Shown here in pieces: positions 1 to 7,586 of a DNA stretch of 25,862 bases. This stretch comes from an uncultured Eubacteriales bacterium. Its GTDB lineage: Bacteria > Bacillota > Clostridia > Oscillospirales > Oscillospiraceae. Position 1 is the first letter of the stretch, and the number at the start of each line of letters is the position of its first letter. Location: the NCBI GenBank assembly GCA_900544945.1, contig UQXG01000010.1, forward strand, positions 1 to 25,862, read 5' to 3'. Position numbers and translations under genes: made by a program. The notes below the pieces were generated by a model. It searched no databases, had not been told where the DNA came from, and was given only the letters and a program-made list of their open reading frames with translations.

Positions 1-127
1 GAGGCAGTGCGCACACTGCCGTGGCAATCCCCCTAATTTTCAAACATTTTAGATCATAAACCAGTGGCTTTTACTTCTATCCGGGGAATTCCCACACCAG
101 TCTGTGGACTGGTTCGGAATGACAACG
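1..127. repeat. Intergenic hairpin repeats, no gene
   Basis: No convincing coding region. Two perfect hairpins are visible: 7-bp arms at 3-9/14-20 (GGCAGTG/CACTGCC) and 7-bp arms at 96-102/107-113 (ACCAGTC/GACTGGT). The second belongs to a dispersed unit: CCACACCAGTCTG (92-104) and ACTGGTTCGGAATGACA (108-124) recur at 24136-24148 and, with one mismatch, at 24213-24229. There the loop of the hairpin carries about 60 extra bases. The function is unknown; it is typical of intergenic palindromic repeats. Confidence 0.7.
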
Positions 128-153
128 TATATTGGGGGCTTTTTGACACGCTG

Positions 154-180
154 AGAGCAGGGATTTCTCCCTGCTCTTTT
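154..180. terminator. Terminator-like hairpin downstream of the ABC operon
   Basis: Perfect 10-bp arms AGAGCAGGGA (154-163) and TCCCTGCTCT (168-177) with a TTTC loop, followed on the plus strand by a short T run (177-180). It lies 20 bases beyond the stop of the minus-strand ABC gene. The T tract favours plus-strand transcription arriving from outside the window, so it may serve convergent transcripts; termination of the ABC operon here is inferred. Confidence 0.55.
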
Positions 181-199
181 GATTTCGGCCAGGCTCGGC

Positions 200-2098
200 C
201 TACTCCAATTCGAAAGCTCCGGTGTAAAGCCGGTAGTAGGTGCCCTTCTGGGCAATCAGCGCTTCGTGGTTGCCCCGCTCGATGATCCGGCCGTGGTCAA
301 GCACCATAATGCAGTCGGAATTCATAATGGTGCTCAGACGGTGGGCAATGACGAAGACGGTTCTGCCGTGCATCAGCGCGTCCATGCCGTCCTGAACCAG
401 CCGCTCGGTGCGGGTATCGATGGAAGACGTGGCCTCGTCCAGAATCATCACCGGAGGATCCGCCACCGCCGCCCGGGCAATGGCAATCAGCTGCCGCTGA
501 CCCTGAGAAAGGCTTGCGCCGTTGCCGGTGAGCACTGTCTGATACCCTTCCGGCAAACGGGTGATGAAGTCGTGGGCGTTGGCCAGCTTCGCCGCCCGGA
601 TGCACTCGTCGTCGGTGGCATCCAGCTTGCCGTAGCGGATGTTATCCATCACCGTGCCGGTGAAGAGGTTGGTCTCCTGAAGCACCACGCCCAGAGAGCG
701 GCGCAGGTCGGGCTTGGCGATCTTGTTGATGTTGATGTTGTCGTAGCGGATCTTGCCATCGGCAATGTCATAGAACCGGTTGATGAGGTTCGTAATGGTG
801 GTCTTGCCCGCGCCGGTGGCGCCCACGAAGGCGATCTTCTCGCCGGGATGGGCATAGAGCGTCACGTCATGAAGCACCGTCTTTTCCGGCACATAGCCGA
901 AGTCCACGTTCGTCATGGTAATGTCGCCCTTCAGCTCCGTATAGGTCACGGTGCCGTCTGCCTTGTGGGGATGCTTCCAGGCCCAGTGACCGGTACGCTT
1001 TTCGGTTTCCGTAATATTGCCCTGGTCGTCGATTTCCGCGTTGACCAGCCGGACATAGCCCTCGTCCGCCTCGGACTTCTCGTCCATCAGCTCAAAAATC
1101 CGCTCGGCACCGGCCAGAGCCATGACGATGGCGTTGATCTGGTTGGACACCTGGGAAATGGGCATATTGAAGGAACGGGACAGGGTCAGGAAGCTGATGA
1201 GCTTGCCCAGGGTCAGCAGACTGCCGCCGGAATACACCGCCAGCAGTCCTCCGGCGATGGCAAGAATGGCATACTGGGCATAGCCCAGGTTATTGTTCAG
1301 GGGACCCATGCAGTTGGAATAAGCACCGGCAAGATAAGCGTCCTTGCGAAGCTTCTCGTTCAGCTCATCGAACTGCGCCTTGCACACATCCTCGTGGGTG
1401 AAAACCTTCACCACCCGCTGGCCGTTGATCATTTCCTCCACATAGCCGTTCACCGCGCCCAAAGAACGCTGCTGGCCGATGAAGAACTTGGCGGATTTTC
1501 CCGCAATCAGCTTGGTGACGAACACCACCGCCAGCACGGTAATCAGCTGAAGCACCGTCAGGATGGGAGAGGTGATGATCATCGTGATGAGCACCACCAC
1601 CAGAGTCACCACCGAGGAAGCGCACTGGGGAATGGCCTGGGAGATCATCTGCCGGAGGGTATCGATGTCGCTGGTGTAGCGGCTCATGATGTCGCCGGCG
1701 GGATGGGTGTCAAAGTAGCGGATGGGCAGGGTCTGCATGTGGGTGAACAGCTGATCCCGGATGGTACGCTGGGTGCCCTGGCTGACCTTGGCCATCAGGT
1801 AGTTGCAGAAGAAGGCGGACACCAGACCAACGAAATACACACAGGCCATCATGCCCAAAAAGCGCAGCAAGGGGGCAAAATCCGGAACGGCCTGGGACAG
1901 CATGGGGGTGATATAGTCATCCACCAGGGCTCCCAGAGAAGCGGAGCTGGCTGCCTGAGCCACCGCGCTGAACACAACGCTCACGCCCACCACTGCCAGG
2001 GTACCCTTGTACCGGGCCATATAGGAAAGAAGCCTAGAAATGGTCTGCTTGGGGTTTTTTGCCATGCGGCCGTCGCCGCGCATTTTCACATGAGCCAT
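200..2098 (-). CDS. ABC exporter half-transporter, consensus-site subunit
   Basis: A 632-aa type IV ABC exporter subunit, with about six membrane segments (residues 30-330) followed by a nucleotide-binding domain. Visible motifs are Walker A GATGAGKTT (426-434), a degenerate signature LSQGQ (530-534), Walker B MILDE with the catalytic Glu (551-555) and the H-loop His in VIAHR. The degenerate signature with intact Walker B and H-loop is the pattern of the consensus subunit in heterodimeric exporters of the TM287/288, LmrCD and BmrCD type. The insertion around residues 345-390 is also usual in that group. The start ATG overlaps the TAA of the upstream half-transporter by one base (TAATG), with AAAGGAG before it, so the two should be made in equal amounts. 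The substrate cannot be read; drugs or peptides are typical. Downstream starts at codons 6 and 12 are possible. Confidence 0.93.
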   Translation of the reverse strand: MAHVKMRGDGRMAKNPKQTISRLLSYMARYKGTLAVVGVSVVFSAVAQAASSASLGALVDDYITPMLSQAVPDFAPLLRFLGMMACVYFVGLVSAFFCNYLMAKVSQGTQRTIRDQLFTHMQTLPIRYFDTHPAGDIMSRYTSDIDTLRQMISQAIPQCASSVVTLVVVLITMIITSPILTVLQLITVLAVVFVTKLIAGKSAKFFIGQQRSLGAVNGYVEEMINGQRVVKVFTHEDVCKAQFDELNEKLRKDAYLAGAYSNCMGPLNNNLGYAQYAILAIAGGLLAVYSGGSLLTLGKLISFLTLSRSFNMPISQVSNQINAIVMALAGAERIFELMDEKSEADEGYVRLVNAEIDDQGNITETEKRTGHWAWKHPHKADGTVTYTELKGDITMTNVDFGYVPEKTVLHDVTLYAHPGEKIAFVGATGAGKTTITNLINRFYDIADGKIRYDNININKIAKPDLRRSLGVVLQETNLFTGTVMDNIRYGKLDATDDECIRAAKLANAHDFITRLPEGYQTVLTGNGASLSQGQRQLIAIARAAVADPPVMILDEATSSIDTRTERLVQDGMDALMHGRTVFVIAHRLSTIMNSDCIMVLDHGRIIERGNHEALIAQKGTYYRLYTGAFELE

Positions 2099-3843
2099 TA
2101 TTCCATCGCTCCTTTCGTCTGGGATTCATAGACCTCCCGGTAAATCTCGCTGGTTTTCAGCAGTTCGTCATGCTTGCCCATGTCCACAATCTTACCGCCG
2201 TCCATGACGATAATCAGGTCGCAGTTTTCCACGGAGGAGATCCGCTGGGCAATGACGATTTTGGTGGTTTCGGGAATTTCCCCGGACAGCGCCTGCCGGA
2301 TGGAAGCATCGGTATGGGTGTCCACCGCGGAGGTGGAGTCGTCCAGAATCAGAATCTTGGGCTTTTTCAGCAAAGCCCGGGCAATGCACAGCCGCTGCTT
2401 CTGGCCGCCGGAGACGTTGGTGCCGCCCTGCTCGATGTGGGTGTCATAGCCCTCCGGGAAGGAGCGGATGAAGTCGTCGGCACAGGCAATCTTGCAGGCA
2501 TGAACCATTTCCTCGTCGGTAGCGTCCGGATTGCCCCAGCGCAGATTTTCCCGGATAGTGCCGGAGAAGAGCACGTTCTTTTGCAGCACCATGGAAACCG
2601 CGTCCCGAAGCGCCTTCACGTCGTAATCGCGCACGTCCACGCCGCCTACCCGGACGCTGCCCTGCGCCACGTCGTAAAGTCTGGGAATCAGCTGAACCAG
2701 GGTGGACTTACTGGAGCCGGTGCCGCCCAGGATGCCCACCGTCATACCGGAGGCAATGTGCAGGTTGATATCCTCCAGGGCATACCGGTCGGCGGTCTTG
2801 GAGTAGCGGAAGGACACGTTGTCAAAGTCCACGCTGCCGTCTTTCACCTGCATCACGGGGTTGTCGCAATCCTTCAGCTCCGGCTCCTCGGTGAGAATCT
2901 CTGTGGTACGGCGCATGGGAGACCGGGACATGGTGATCATCACAAAGACCATGGACAGCATCATCAGCGCGCTGAGGATCTGGGAGGTGAAGGTGAACAT
3001 GGAGGTCAGCTGACCGGTGGTCAGGCCTGCCGCGGCATTGTTTCCGGAGGCAACCACCATGGTCGCGCCCAGATAGGAAATCACCAGAATGCAGGTGTAC
3101 ACGGAAAACTGCATCAGAGGATTGTTGCAGGCCAGAATCCGCTCGGCCTTGCAGAAATCCTTGTAGATACTCTCGGACACGGAGGTGAATTTCTCCGTCT
3201 CCCGAGCCTCCCGAACAAAGGACTTGACCACCCGGATGCCGTGGACATTCTCCTGAACCACGTTGTTGAGCCGATCATAGGTCTTGAACACCCGGTCGAA
3301 CAGGGGGAACACCATTCGAATCAGGATGAACAGTCCCAGACCCATCAGCGGCAGCACCACGCAGTACACCAGGCACAGCCGGGGACTGACGGAGTAGGCG
3401 TTCGCCGTGGCCAGAATCAGCATCATGGGGCAGCGGATGGCCATCCGGATCATCATCTGGAAGGTCATCTGAATGGTGGCCACATCCGAGGTCAGCCGGG
3501 TGACGATAGATGCGGTGGAAAACCTATCAATATTGGTAAAGTCAAATTCCTGCACCTTATAATACATATCGTGGCGCAGATTCCGGGCAAAGCCCGTGGC
3601 TGCCCGGGAGGCAAGCACCGCCGAGGCGACGCCGAAGATCAGGGAGATCAGGGCGTAGAGCATCAGCAGTCCGCCGTAGCGCACCACCGCGCCCATATCC
3701 GACTGGCTGACGCCCAGGTCAACGACCTTCGCCAGCACCAGCGGAATCCTGGTTTCCATGTAGACCTCGCCGATCATGGTGACGGGGCCCAGAATCGCGT
3801 CCCATTTATACTCCCGAACGCACCGGACAAGGGTTTTTATCAT
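2098..3843 (-). CDS. ABC exporter half-transporter, degenerate-site subunit
   Basis: A 581-aa half-transporter with an N-terminal membrane domain (to about residue 310) and a C-terminal ATPase domain. Walker A is GGTGSSKST (373-381) and the signature is VSGGQ (477-481). Walker B ends ILDD (499-502), with Asp where the catalytic Glu normally sits, and the H-loop His is Gln (VIAQR, Q533). Asp plus Gln at these sites marks the non-hydrolysing composite site of heterodimeric exporters, so this gene and the next form one transporter. The chosen start ATG at 3843 has GGAGGA seven to eight bases upstream and overlaps the marR stop as ATGA; a longer frame to 3879 would run back into marR. Expression is probably repressed by the MarR protein. 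Confidence 0.94.
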   Translation of the reverse strand: MIKTLVRCVREYKWDAILGPVTMIGEVYMETRIPLVLAKVVDLGVSQSDMGAVVRYGGLLMLYALISLIFGVASAVLASRAATGFARNLRHDMYYKVQEFDFTNIDRFSTASIVTRLTSDVATIQMTFQMMIRMAIRCPMMLILATANAYSVSPRLCLVYCVVLPLMGLGLFILIRMVFPLFDRVFKTYDRLNNVVQENVHGIRVVKSFVREARETEKFTSVSESIYKDFCKAERILACNNPLMQFSVYTCILVISYLGATMVVASGNNAAAGLTTGQLTSMFTFTSQILSALMMLSMVFVMITMSRSPMRRTTEILTEEPELKDCDNPVMQVKDGSVDFDNVSFRYSKTADRYALEDINLHIASGMTVGILGGTGSSKSTLVQLIPRLYDVAQGSVRVGGVDVRDYDVKALRDAVSMVLQKNVLFSGTIRENLRWGNPDATDEEMVHACKIACADDFIRSFPEGYDTHIEQGGTNVSGGQKQRLCIARALLKKPKILILDDSTSAVDTHTDASIRQALSGEIPETTKIVIAQRISSVENCDLIIVMDGGKIVDMGKHDELLKTSEIYREVYESQTKGAME

Positions 3844-4310
3844 GCTTTGGTTTCCTCCTTCGGATGATTTTCCCCGCAATCGGGGTGAACATTGTCAATG
3901 GCTCGCTGCAAGAACCTTCGAAACTGCTCCCGCTCCTCCGGGGAAAAGCCCCGGACGATCCGCTCCTCGTTTTCCGCAATCTGCTGGTGCATCCTTTCAT
4001 GGCAGGCGCGGCCCTTTTCCAGAACCACAATCCGCTTGCTTCGCCGGTCTTTAAGGTCGGTTTCCAGGGCGATAAAGCCCTTCTGTTCCAGCCGGGACAG
4101 AAGCCCGGATACGGTGGGATGTGTCAGCTGAAAGGTCGTTTCTACGTCCTTGGCATAGGTGGGGCTGTCCCCCCGGTGGAACAGGAAGGCCATCAGCCGT
4201 CCCTGGGACGCGGTCAGATCCATTTTTTCCAGGTTTTCCGTCATCGTCTGATCGCAGCACCAATGAAGAATGCGAATCAGATGACCATAGTGGACAGGCA
4301 GTGAAATCAC
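3840..4310 (-). CDS. MarR-family transcriptional regulator
   Basis: A winged helix-turn-helix regulator of up to 156 aa. The segment QGRLMAFLFHRGDSP is followed by a recognition-helix region THPTVSGLLSRLEQKGFI and the wing DLKDRRSKRIV, typical of MarR; the C-terminal helix is EEREQFRRFLQRAIDN. It is first in the operon with two ABC half-transporters and overlaps the next start (ATGA), the standard layout of a MarR-controlled efflux operon. The start is uncertain: the first in-frame GTG (4310) lies inside the sequence GGAGGTGATTTCA, which is itself a near-perfect Shine-Dalgarno. The ideally spaced codon is CTG at 4301-4299, giving 153 aa. Autorepression through the palindrome at 4320-4337 is likely. 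Confidence 0.9.
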   Translation of the reverse strand: MISLPVHYGHLIRILHWCCDQTMTENLEKMDLTASQGRLMAFLFHRGDSPTYAKDVETTFQLTHPTVSGLLSRLEQKGFIALETDLKDRRSKRIVVLEKGRACHERMHQQIAENEERIVRGFSPEEREQFRRFLQRAIDNVHPDCGENHPKEETKA

Positions 4311-4319
4311 CTCCGTATT

Positions 4320-4363
4320 TATGTAGCGTGCTACATACTAGCAGATTTTATAAAATAATGCAA
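4320..4363 (-). promoter_or_regulatory. MarR operon promoter with overlapping palindromic operator
   Basis: Read on the minus strand: -35 TTGCAT (4363-4358), 17-bp spacer, -10 TAGTAT (4340-4335). A perfect inverted repeat, TATGTAGC-NN-GCTACATA (4320-4337), overlaps the last three bases of the -10 and covers the expected start site. MarR proteins usually bind such 16-20 bp palindromes as dimers, so ligand-relieved autorepression of the regulator and exporter genes is the simplest reading. Confidence 0.75.
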
Positions 4364-4429
4364 GAGGATTTGGGAAACGTTCACAAATTGTTCGGAATTG
4401 TATGTTTCCATTCCCTCTGCGCATACTAG

Positions 4430-4590
4430 GGAAGCTCTGATTAAATCGGCAAGAGCTGGCAGCGAGAGATTTTGTTCTCAGACAAGGTTTGGAAAATGGA
4501 GGAATACTTTGTGTATTTCCCATTTTTCAAACCGCAGACTGGGGGCAAAAGATCCGCTACCCAGCCGCCGACGATTTATTCAGAGTTTCC
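4430..4590. mobile_element. MITE-like element, copy 1 (161 bp)
   Basis: Terminal inverted repeats: the left end GGAAGCTCTGATTAAATCG matches the reverse complement of the right end, GGAAACTCTGAATAAATCG, at 17 of 19 positions. The element is flanked by the 4-bp direct repeat CTAG (4426-4429 and 4591-4594). Internal segments GGTTTGGAAAATG and CATTTTTCAAACC are also inverted, so the whole element can fold on itself. No transposase is present. A second, longer copy lies at 21468-21685. The GGAAG terminus and a CTAG duplication recall the IS5 group, whose targets fit YTAR; that assignment is inference. Confidence 0.85.
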
Positions 4591-4611
4591 CTAGATCTGA
4601 GGTGAGAAAAC

Positions 4612-4710
4612 ATGAAAGAGGACGAAAAAAAGCCCCTTTCCTGGGAAGCGGCAGACCCAAAGCCGCCGGTGATTCAGTCCGGCCGGCTGGAGAACCGAAT
4701 CCGGAACTAA
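4612..4710 (+). CDS. Possible 32-aa small protein
   Basis: A short frame, MKEDEKKPLSWEAADPK..., is preceded by GAGGTGA six bases before the ATG. It is charged, Pro-rich, has no membrane segment and resembles no family I recognise. It starts 17 bases after the right target duplication of the MITE. Deleting the MITE with one CTAG would place candidate -35 TTGTAT and -10 CATACT upstream of it, so the element may have separated it from its promoter. A T-tailed hairpin follows at 4872-4895. It may be a remnant or noise. Confidence 0.3.
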   Translation: MKEDEKKPLSWEAADPKPPVIQSGRLENRIRN

Positions 4711-4727
4711 CCGGGCAATCCGTACCC

Positions 4728-4895
4728 AAAACCTTCCCCTGAGAGGGTAGTGCTGTGCGCAGCGAATCAAAATCTGACAATTGCCAGTGGCAAACTACCG
4801 GTCTGGCGGATGAGGTCGCCTCTGTGATTTTTCCCTCATCCGTCTCGCGCTTGCGGAAGATGCGCGAGCCACCTTCCCCCAAGGGAAGGCTTTTT
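4728..4895. repeat. Mosaic of intergenic hairpin repeats
   Basis: No gene. Successive inverted repeats: TTGCC/GGCAA around 4781-4792, CGGATGAGG/CCTCATCCG (4807-4815/4834-4842), CTCGCGC/GCGCGAG (4844-4850/4862-4868) and CCTTCCC/GGGAAGG (4872-4878/4883-4889). The last is followed by five T, so it could terminate plus-strand transcripts. The 18-mer at 4757-4774 (GCGCAGCGAATCAAAATC) recurs inverted and exact at 24187-24204. Confidence 0.75.
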
Positions 4896-4912
4896 GTGCC
4901 GATAGCAGACAG

Positions 4913-4943
4913 AAAAACAACGGAGCCGAAAACCGGCTCCGTT
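4913..4943 (-). terminator. Rho-independent terminator of the zinc-ribbon gene
   Basis: Ten-base-pair arms at 4919-4928 and 4934-4943 (AACGGAGCCG/CGGCTCCGTT) with a five-base loop. The minus strand continues as GTTTTT. It stands 21 bases after the stop of the zinc-ribbon gene. Confidence 0.9.
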
Positions 4944-4964
4944 ATCTTTATGCGTTTTTCAGGC

Positions 4965-5243
4965 TTAGCCGTTGGCGCGCATCTGAGCGAAGCACTCGCT
5001 GCAGTACACAGGACGGTCAGTCTTGGGCTGGAAGGGCACCTTGGCCTCGCCGCCGCAGCGGGCGCAGGTTGCGGTGAAGAACTCACGGGGGGCACGGGTG
5101 GCGTTCTTGCGAGCGTCACGGCAAGCCTTGCAGCGCTGGGGCTCGTTCTGGAAGCCGCGCTCTGCGTAGAACTCCTGCTCACCGGCGGTGAACACGAACT
5201 CCTTGCCGCACTCCTTGCAAACTAAAGTCTTGTCTTCGTACAT
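4965..5243 (-). CDS. Small zinc-ribbon protein
   Basis: A 92-aa protein with four CxxC pairs: CKEC, CKAC, CARC and CSEC. The N-terminal half, CKECGKEFVFTAGEQEFYAERG through CKAC, matches the probable zinc-ribbon domain common in Clostridia; the C-terminal CARC...CSEC pair would form a second zinc site. No enzymatic motif is visible; nucleic-acid or protein binding is possible. The start ATG at 5243 follows AGAGAGGT, while the longer frame to 5330 is 5' leader. The gene is monocistronic, with its own consensus promoter about 100 bases upstream and a strong terminator, which suggests high expression. Confidence 0.88.
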   Translation of the reverse strand: MYEDKTLVCKECGKEFVFTAGEQEFYAERGFQNEPQRCKACRDARKNATRAPREFFTATCARCGGEAKVPFQPKTDRPVYCSECFAQMRANG

Positions 5244-5347
5244 GAAAAATACCTCTCTTCGGTTTGTTGTTGCCCCGTGAAATCCCACCTGAAAATGATA
5301 TAACGCAGGGTCGTAATAGATTCGTGGCAAACATTGCCATAACTCGG

Positions 5348-5376
5348 ATTATACACACCTGGGTCGGTTTTGTCAA
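5348..5376 (-). promoter_or_regulatory. Consensus promoter of the zinc-ribbon gene
   Basis: On the minus strand TTGACA (5376-5371), a 17-bp spacer and TATAAT (5353-5348): an exact sigma-A consensus. It predicts a start near 5341 and a leader of about 100 nt, whose 5' end can form the hairpin TGGCAA/TTGCCA (5325-5339). Confidence 0.9.
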
Positions 5377-5423
5377 TCCTAAATAAAAATTTTTACCGGA
5401 AATTTTTCCCCTTTATGCACTTT

Positions 5424-6461
5424 TCAAATGCCGAATTGGGTTTGTCCCTCGTAGGGAATGTGCAGATGATCGTAAGCCAGAGCCGTAACGCACCGGCCCC
5501 GGGGGGTTCTGGTGAGAAATCCCAGCTGCATGAGGTAAGGCTCATACACGTCTTCCAGGGTCACCGCCTCCTCGCCGATGGTGGCAGCCAGGGTCTCCAA
5601 CCCCACCGGGCCGCCGCCGTAGTTCTGAACGATGGCGGTAAGCATCCGCCGGTCGATGTTGTCAAGACCCAGCTTGTCCACCTCCAGCCGTTTCAGCGCC
5701 AGCTCGGCCGCCTCCTTCGTAATGGTGCCGTTGCCCATGACCTCGGCAAAATCCCGAACCCGGCGCAGAAACCGGTTGGCAATCCGGGGAGTGCCCCGGC
5801 TCCGGGAGGCAATCTCCATGGCTCCCTCCGGTTCAATGGGCATACCCAGGATGGTGGCCGACCGGGTGACGATCTTCGCCAGCTCCTCCGGGGTATACAG
5901 CTCCAGCCGCAGATTCACGCCGAACCGATCCCGCAAAGGGGCGGACAGCTGGCCTGCCCGGGTGGTGGCTCCTACCAGAGTGAATTTCGGCAGATCCAGC
6001 CGGATGGAGTTGGCGCTGGGGCCTTTTCCCACGATAATATCGATGGCAAAATCCTCCATAGCAGGATAGAGAATTTCCTCCACTACCCGATTCAGCCGGT
6101 GGATTTCGTCGATGAAGAGGATATCCCCCGGATTCAGGTTGGTGAGCAGCGCCGCCAGATCACCGGGCTTTTCGATGGCAGGGCCGGAGGTGACCCGGAT
6201 GCCCGCCCCCATTTCGTTGGCGATCACGCCCGCCAGGGTGGTTTTGCCCAGACCCGGAGGGCCGTAGAGCAGCACATGATCCAGAGGCTCGTTCCGCCGC
6301 CGGGCGGCTTCAATATAAATGGACAGATTTCCCTTTGCCTTTTCCTGGCCGGTATAATCTGCCAGCAGCTTTGGCCGCAGGCCGATTTCCCCGGCATCCT
6401 GGGGTTCATAGACAGGGGAAACAATGGGTTCGTCCAGTTCCTGTGAAAATTCCAAGCTCAT
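5424..6461 (-). CDS. ruvB: Holliday junction branch-migration ATPase RuvB
   Basis: A 345-aa AAA+ motor, the usual family length. Walker A GPPGLGKTT (67-75), Walker B ILFIDEIH (114-121), sensor GATTRAG and the arginine-finger region LRDRFG are visible. The C-terminal winged helix ends in RTPRGR. As a hexamer it drives branch migration of Holliday junctions with RuvA. The start is six bases beyond the ruvA stop, with AAGGAT close in front. It is last in the operon; only a weak AT-rich hairpin follows before the zinc-ribbon promoter. Confidence 0.98.
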   Translation of the reverse strand: MSLEFSQELDEPIVSPVYEPQDAGEIGLRPKLLADYTGQEKAKGNLSIYIEAARRRNEPLDHVLLYGPPGLGKTTLAGVIANEMGAGIRVTSGPAIEKPGDLAALLTNLNPGDILFIDEIHRLNRVVEEILYPAMEDFAIDIIVGKGPSANSIRLDLPKFTLVGATTRAGQLSAPLRDRFGVNLRLELYTPEELAKIVTRSATILGMPIEPEGAMEIASRSRGTPRIANRFLRRVRDFAEVMGNGTITKEAAELALKRLEVDKLGLDNIDRRMLTAIVQNYGGGPVGLETLAATIGEEAVTLEDVYEPYLMQLGFLTRTPRGRCVTALAYDHLHIPYEGQTQFGI

Positions 6462-6467
6462 AATCCT

Positions 6468-7073
6468 TTATCCCTTCATGACCATGGCCCGGAGGGCATG
6501 GCGCACCATCTCTTCGGTAGAGGCATTGGGGTCTACGCCCTTCAGAGCCTGGCTGATTTCCGCCGGGGAATAGCCCAGCTCCTGGAGTGCCGCACCCGCA
6601 AGGGCGGCATTGTTTCCCTGCTGGACAGGCACAGACGCTCCGCTTCCGGCCGAGAAATCCAGTTCCAGGCTGCCGCCGCCAATCTTATCCTTCAGTTCCA
6701 GAATGATCCGCTGGGCAATTTTCTTGCCCACGCCCTGAGCGGCGGTGAGCATTTTCTCGTCCCCGGTCATCACAGCCAGCGTAAAGTTCTGGGGGCCGCC
6801 GGAGGACAGAATGGACATGGCCGCCTTGGGCCCCACCCCGTTGACGGCGGTCAGCAGAGAAAAGCACCGCTGCTCCTCCCGGCTGGAAAAGCCGTAAAGA
6901 TCAAAGGCGTCCTCCCGGATGGACTCGGTGACGAACAGCTTCGCGTTCTGGTTCAGCTTCAGCTGAGAAGCCGTGTAGGCCGTCACCCGGCAGCCGTAGC
7001 CCACGCCGCCGCAGTCAATAACCGCAAGACCCGGCTCTAAAAGCGCCACCTTGCCGGATACATAGTATAGCAT
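6468..7073 (-). CDS. ruvA: Holliday junction DNA helicase subunit RuvA
   Basis: A 201-aa protein, normal for the family. The N-terminal OB domain starts MLYYVSGKVALLEPG and contains the GVGYGC segment. Helix-hairpin-helix motifs follow (LLTAVNGVGPKAAMSIL and LTAAQGVGKKIAQRIILELKDK), then a flexible linker and a C-terminal domain that contacts RuvB (EELGYSPAEI-like segment). It tetramerises on four-way junctions and loads RuvB. It sits between ruvC (15-base gap) and ruvB (6-base gap). Confidence 0.98.
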   Translation of the reverse strand: MLYYVSGKVALLEPGLAVIDCGGVGYGCRVTAYTASQLKLNQNAKLFVTESIREDAFDLYGFSSREEQRCFSLLTAVNGVGPKAAMSILSSGGPQNFTLAVMTGDEKMLTAAQGVGKKIAQRIILELKDKIGGGSLELDFSAGSGASVPVQQGNNAALAGAALQELGYSPAEISQALKGVDPNASTEEMVRHALRAMVMKG

Positions 7074-7088
7074 ATCAATTCCTCCGCA

Positions 7089-7586
7089 TTAACGGCCATA
7101 GGCCTGAGCAAGCAAAGACGTGCTGGAACGGGCATGGCACAGAGCAATGCCCACCGCGTCCGCCGCGTCATCGGGCTTGGGAATGGCGGGCAGCTTCAAA
7201 AGCCGCTTGGTCATATCCTGAACCTGATGCTTGGTGGCGTTGCCGTAGCCCACCACCGCCTGCTTGACCTGCATGGGCTTGTACTCAAAAATCGGCACAC
7301 CCGCCTGCCGGACAGCCAGCAAAATCACGCCCCGGCTCTGTGCCACGTTGATGCCCGTGGTCACATTGTGGCCGAAGAACAGCTCTTCGATGGCCACCGC
7401 CTCCGGCTGGGACACCCGCAGAAGCTCCGTCATGTCGTTGTAGATCACTTCCAGCCGCCAGGGAAAATCCGTATTGGCAGGCGTAGTGATGGCCCCGCAG
7501 TTGAGCATTTTGTACTGCCCCCGATCCGCTTCAATCAGGCCGAAGCCCGTAATGCCGTAGCCCGGGTCGATCCCCAGAATCCGCAT
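7089..7586 (-). CDS. ruvC: Holliday junction resolvase RuvC
   Basis: A 165-aa endonuclease. The start MRILGIDPGYG holds the first catalytic Asp (D7), VAIEELFFG the catalytic Glu, and KPDDAADAVGIALCH the C-terminal acidic residues. It cuts Holliday junctions symmetrically to complete RuvAB-driven recombination. The chosen ATG at 7586 overlaps the stop of a 46-codon frame upstream (TAATG). Its own ribosome site is only a G-rich run, so translation is probably coupled to that small frame. Confidence 0.97.
   Translation of the reverse strand: MRILGIDPGYGITGFGLIEADRGQYKMLNCGAITTPANTDFPWRLEVIYNDMTELLRVSQPEAVAIEELFFGHNVTTGINVAQSRGVILLAVRQAGVPIFEYKPMQVKQAVVGYGNATKHQVQDMTKRLLKLPAIPKPDDAADAVGIALCHARSSTSLLAQAYGR

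Noticed and set aside
179..3867. Long plus-strand frames (650 and 602 aa) opposite the ABC genes
   Set aside because: They are antisense shadows of two clear ABC transporter genes, rich in His and Gly, with no family motif; GC-rich codons keep the opposite strand open.
4338..4523. Similar minus-strand peptides read through both MITE copies (SKPCL.TKSL.ASSCRFNQ)
   Set aside because: The similarity follows from the repeat itself; there is no ribosome site and the central parts differ, so a coding role is not supported.
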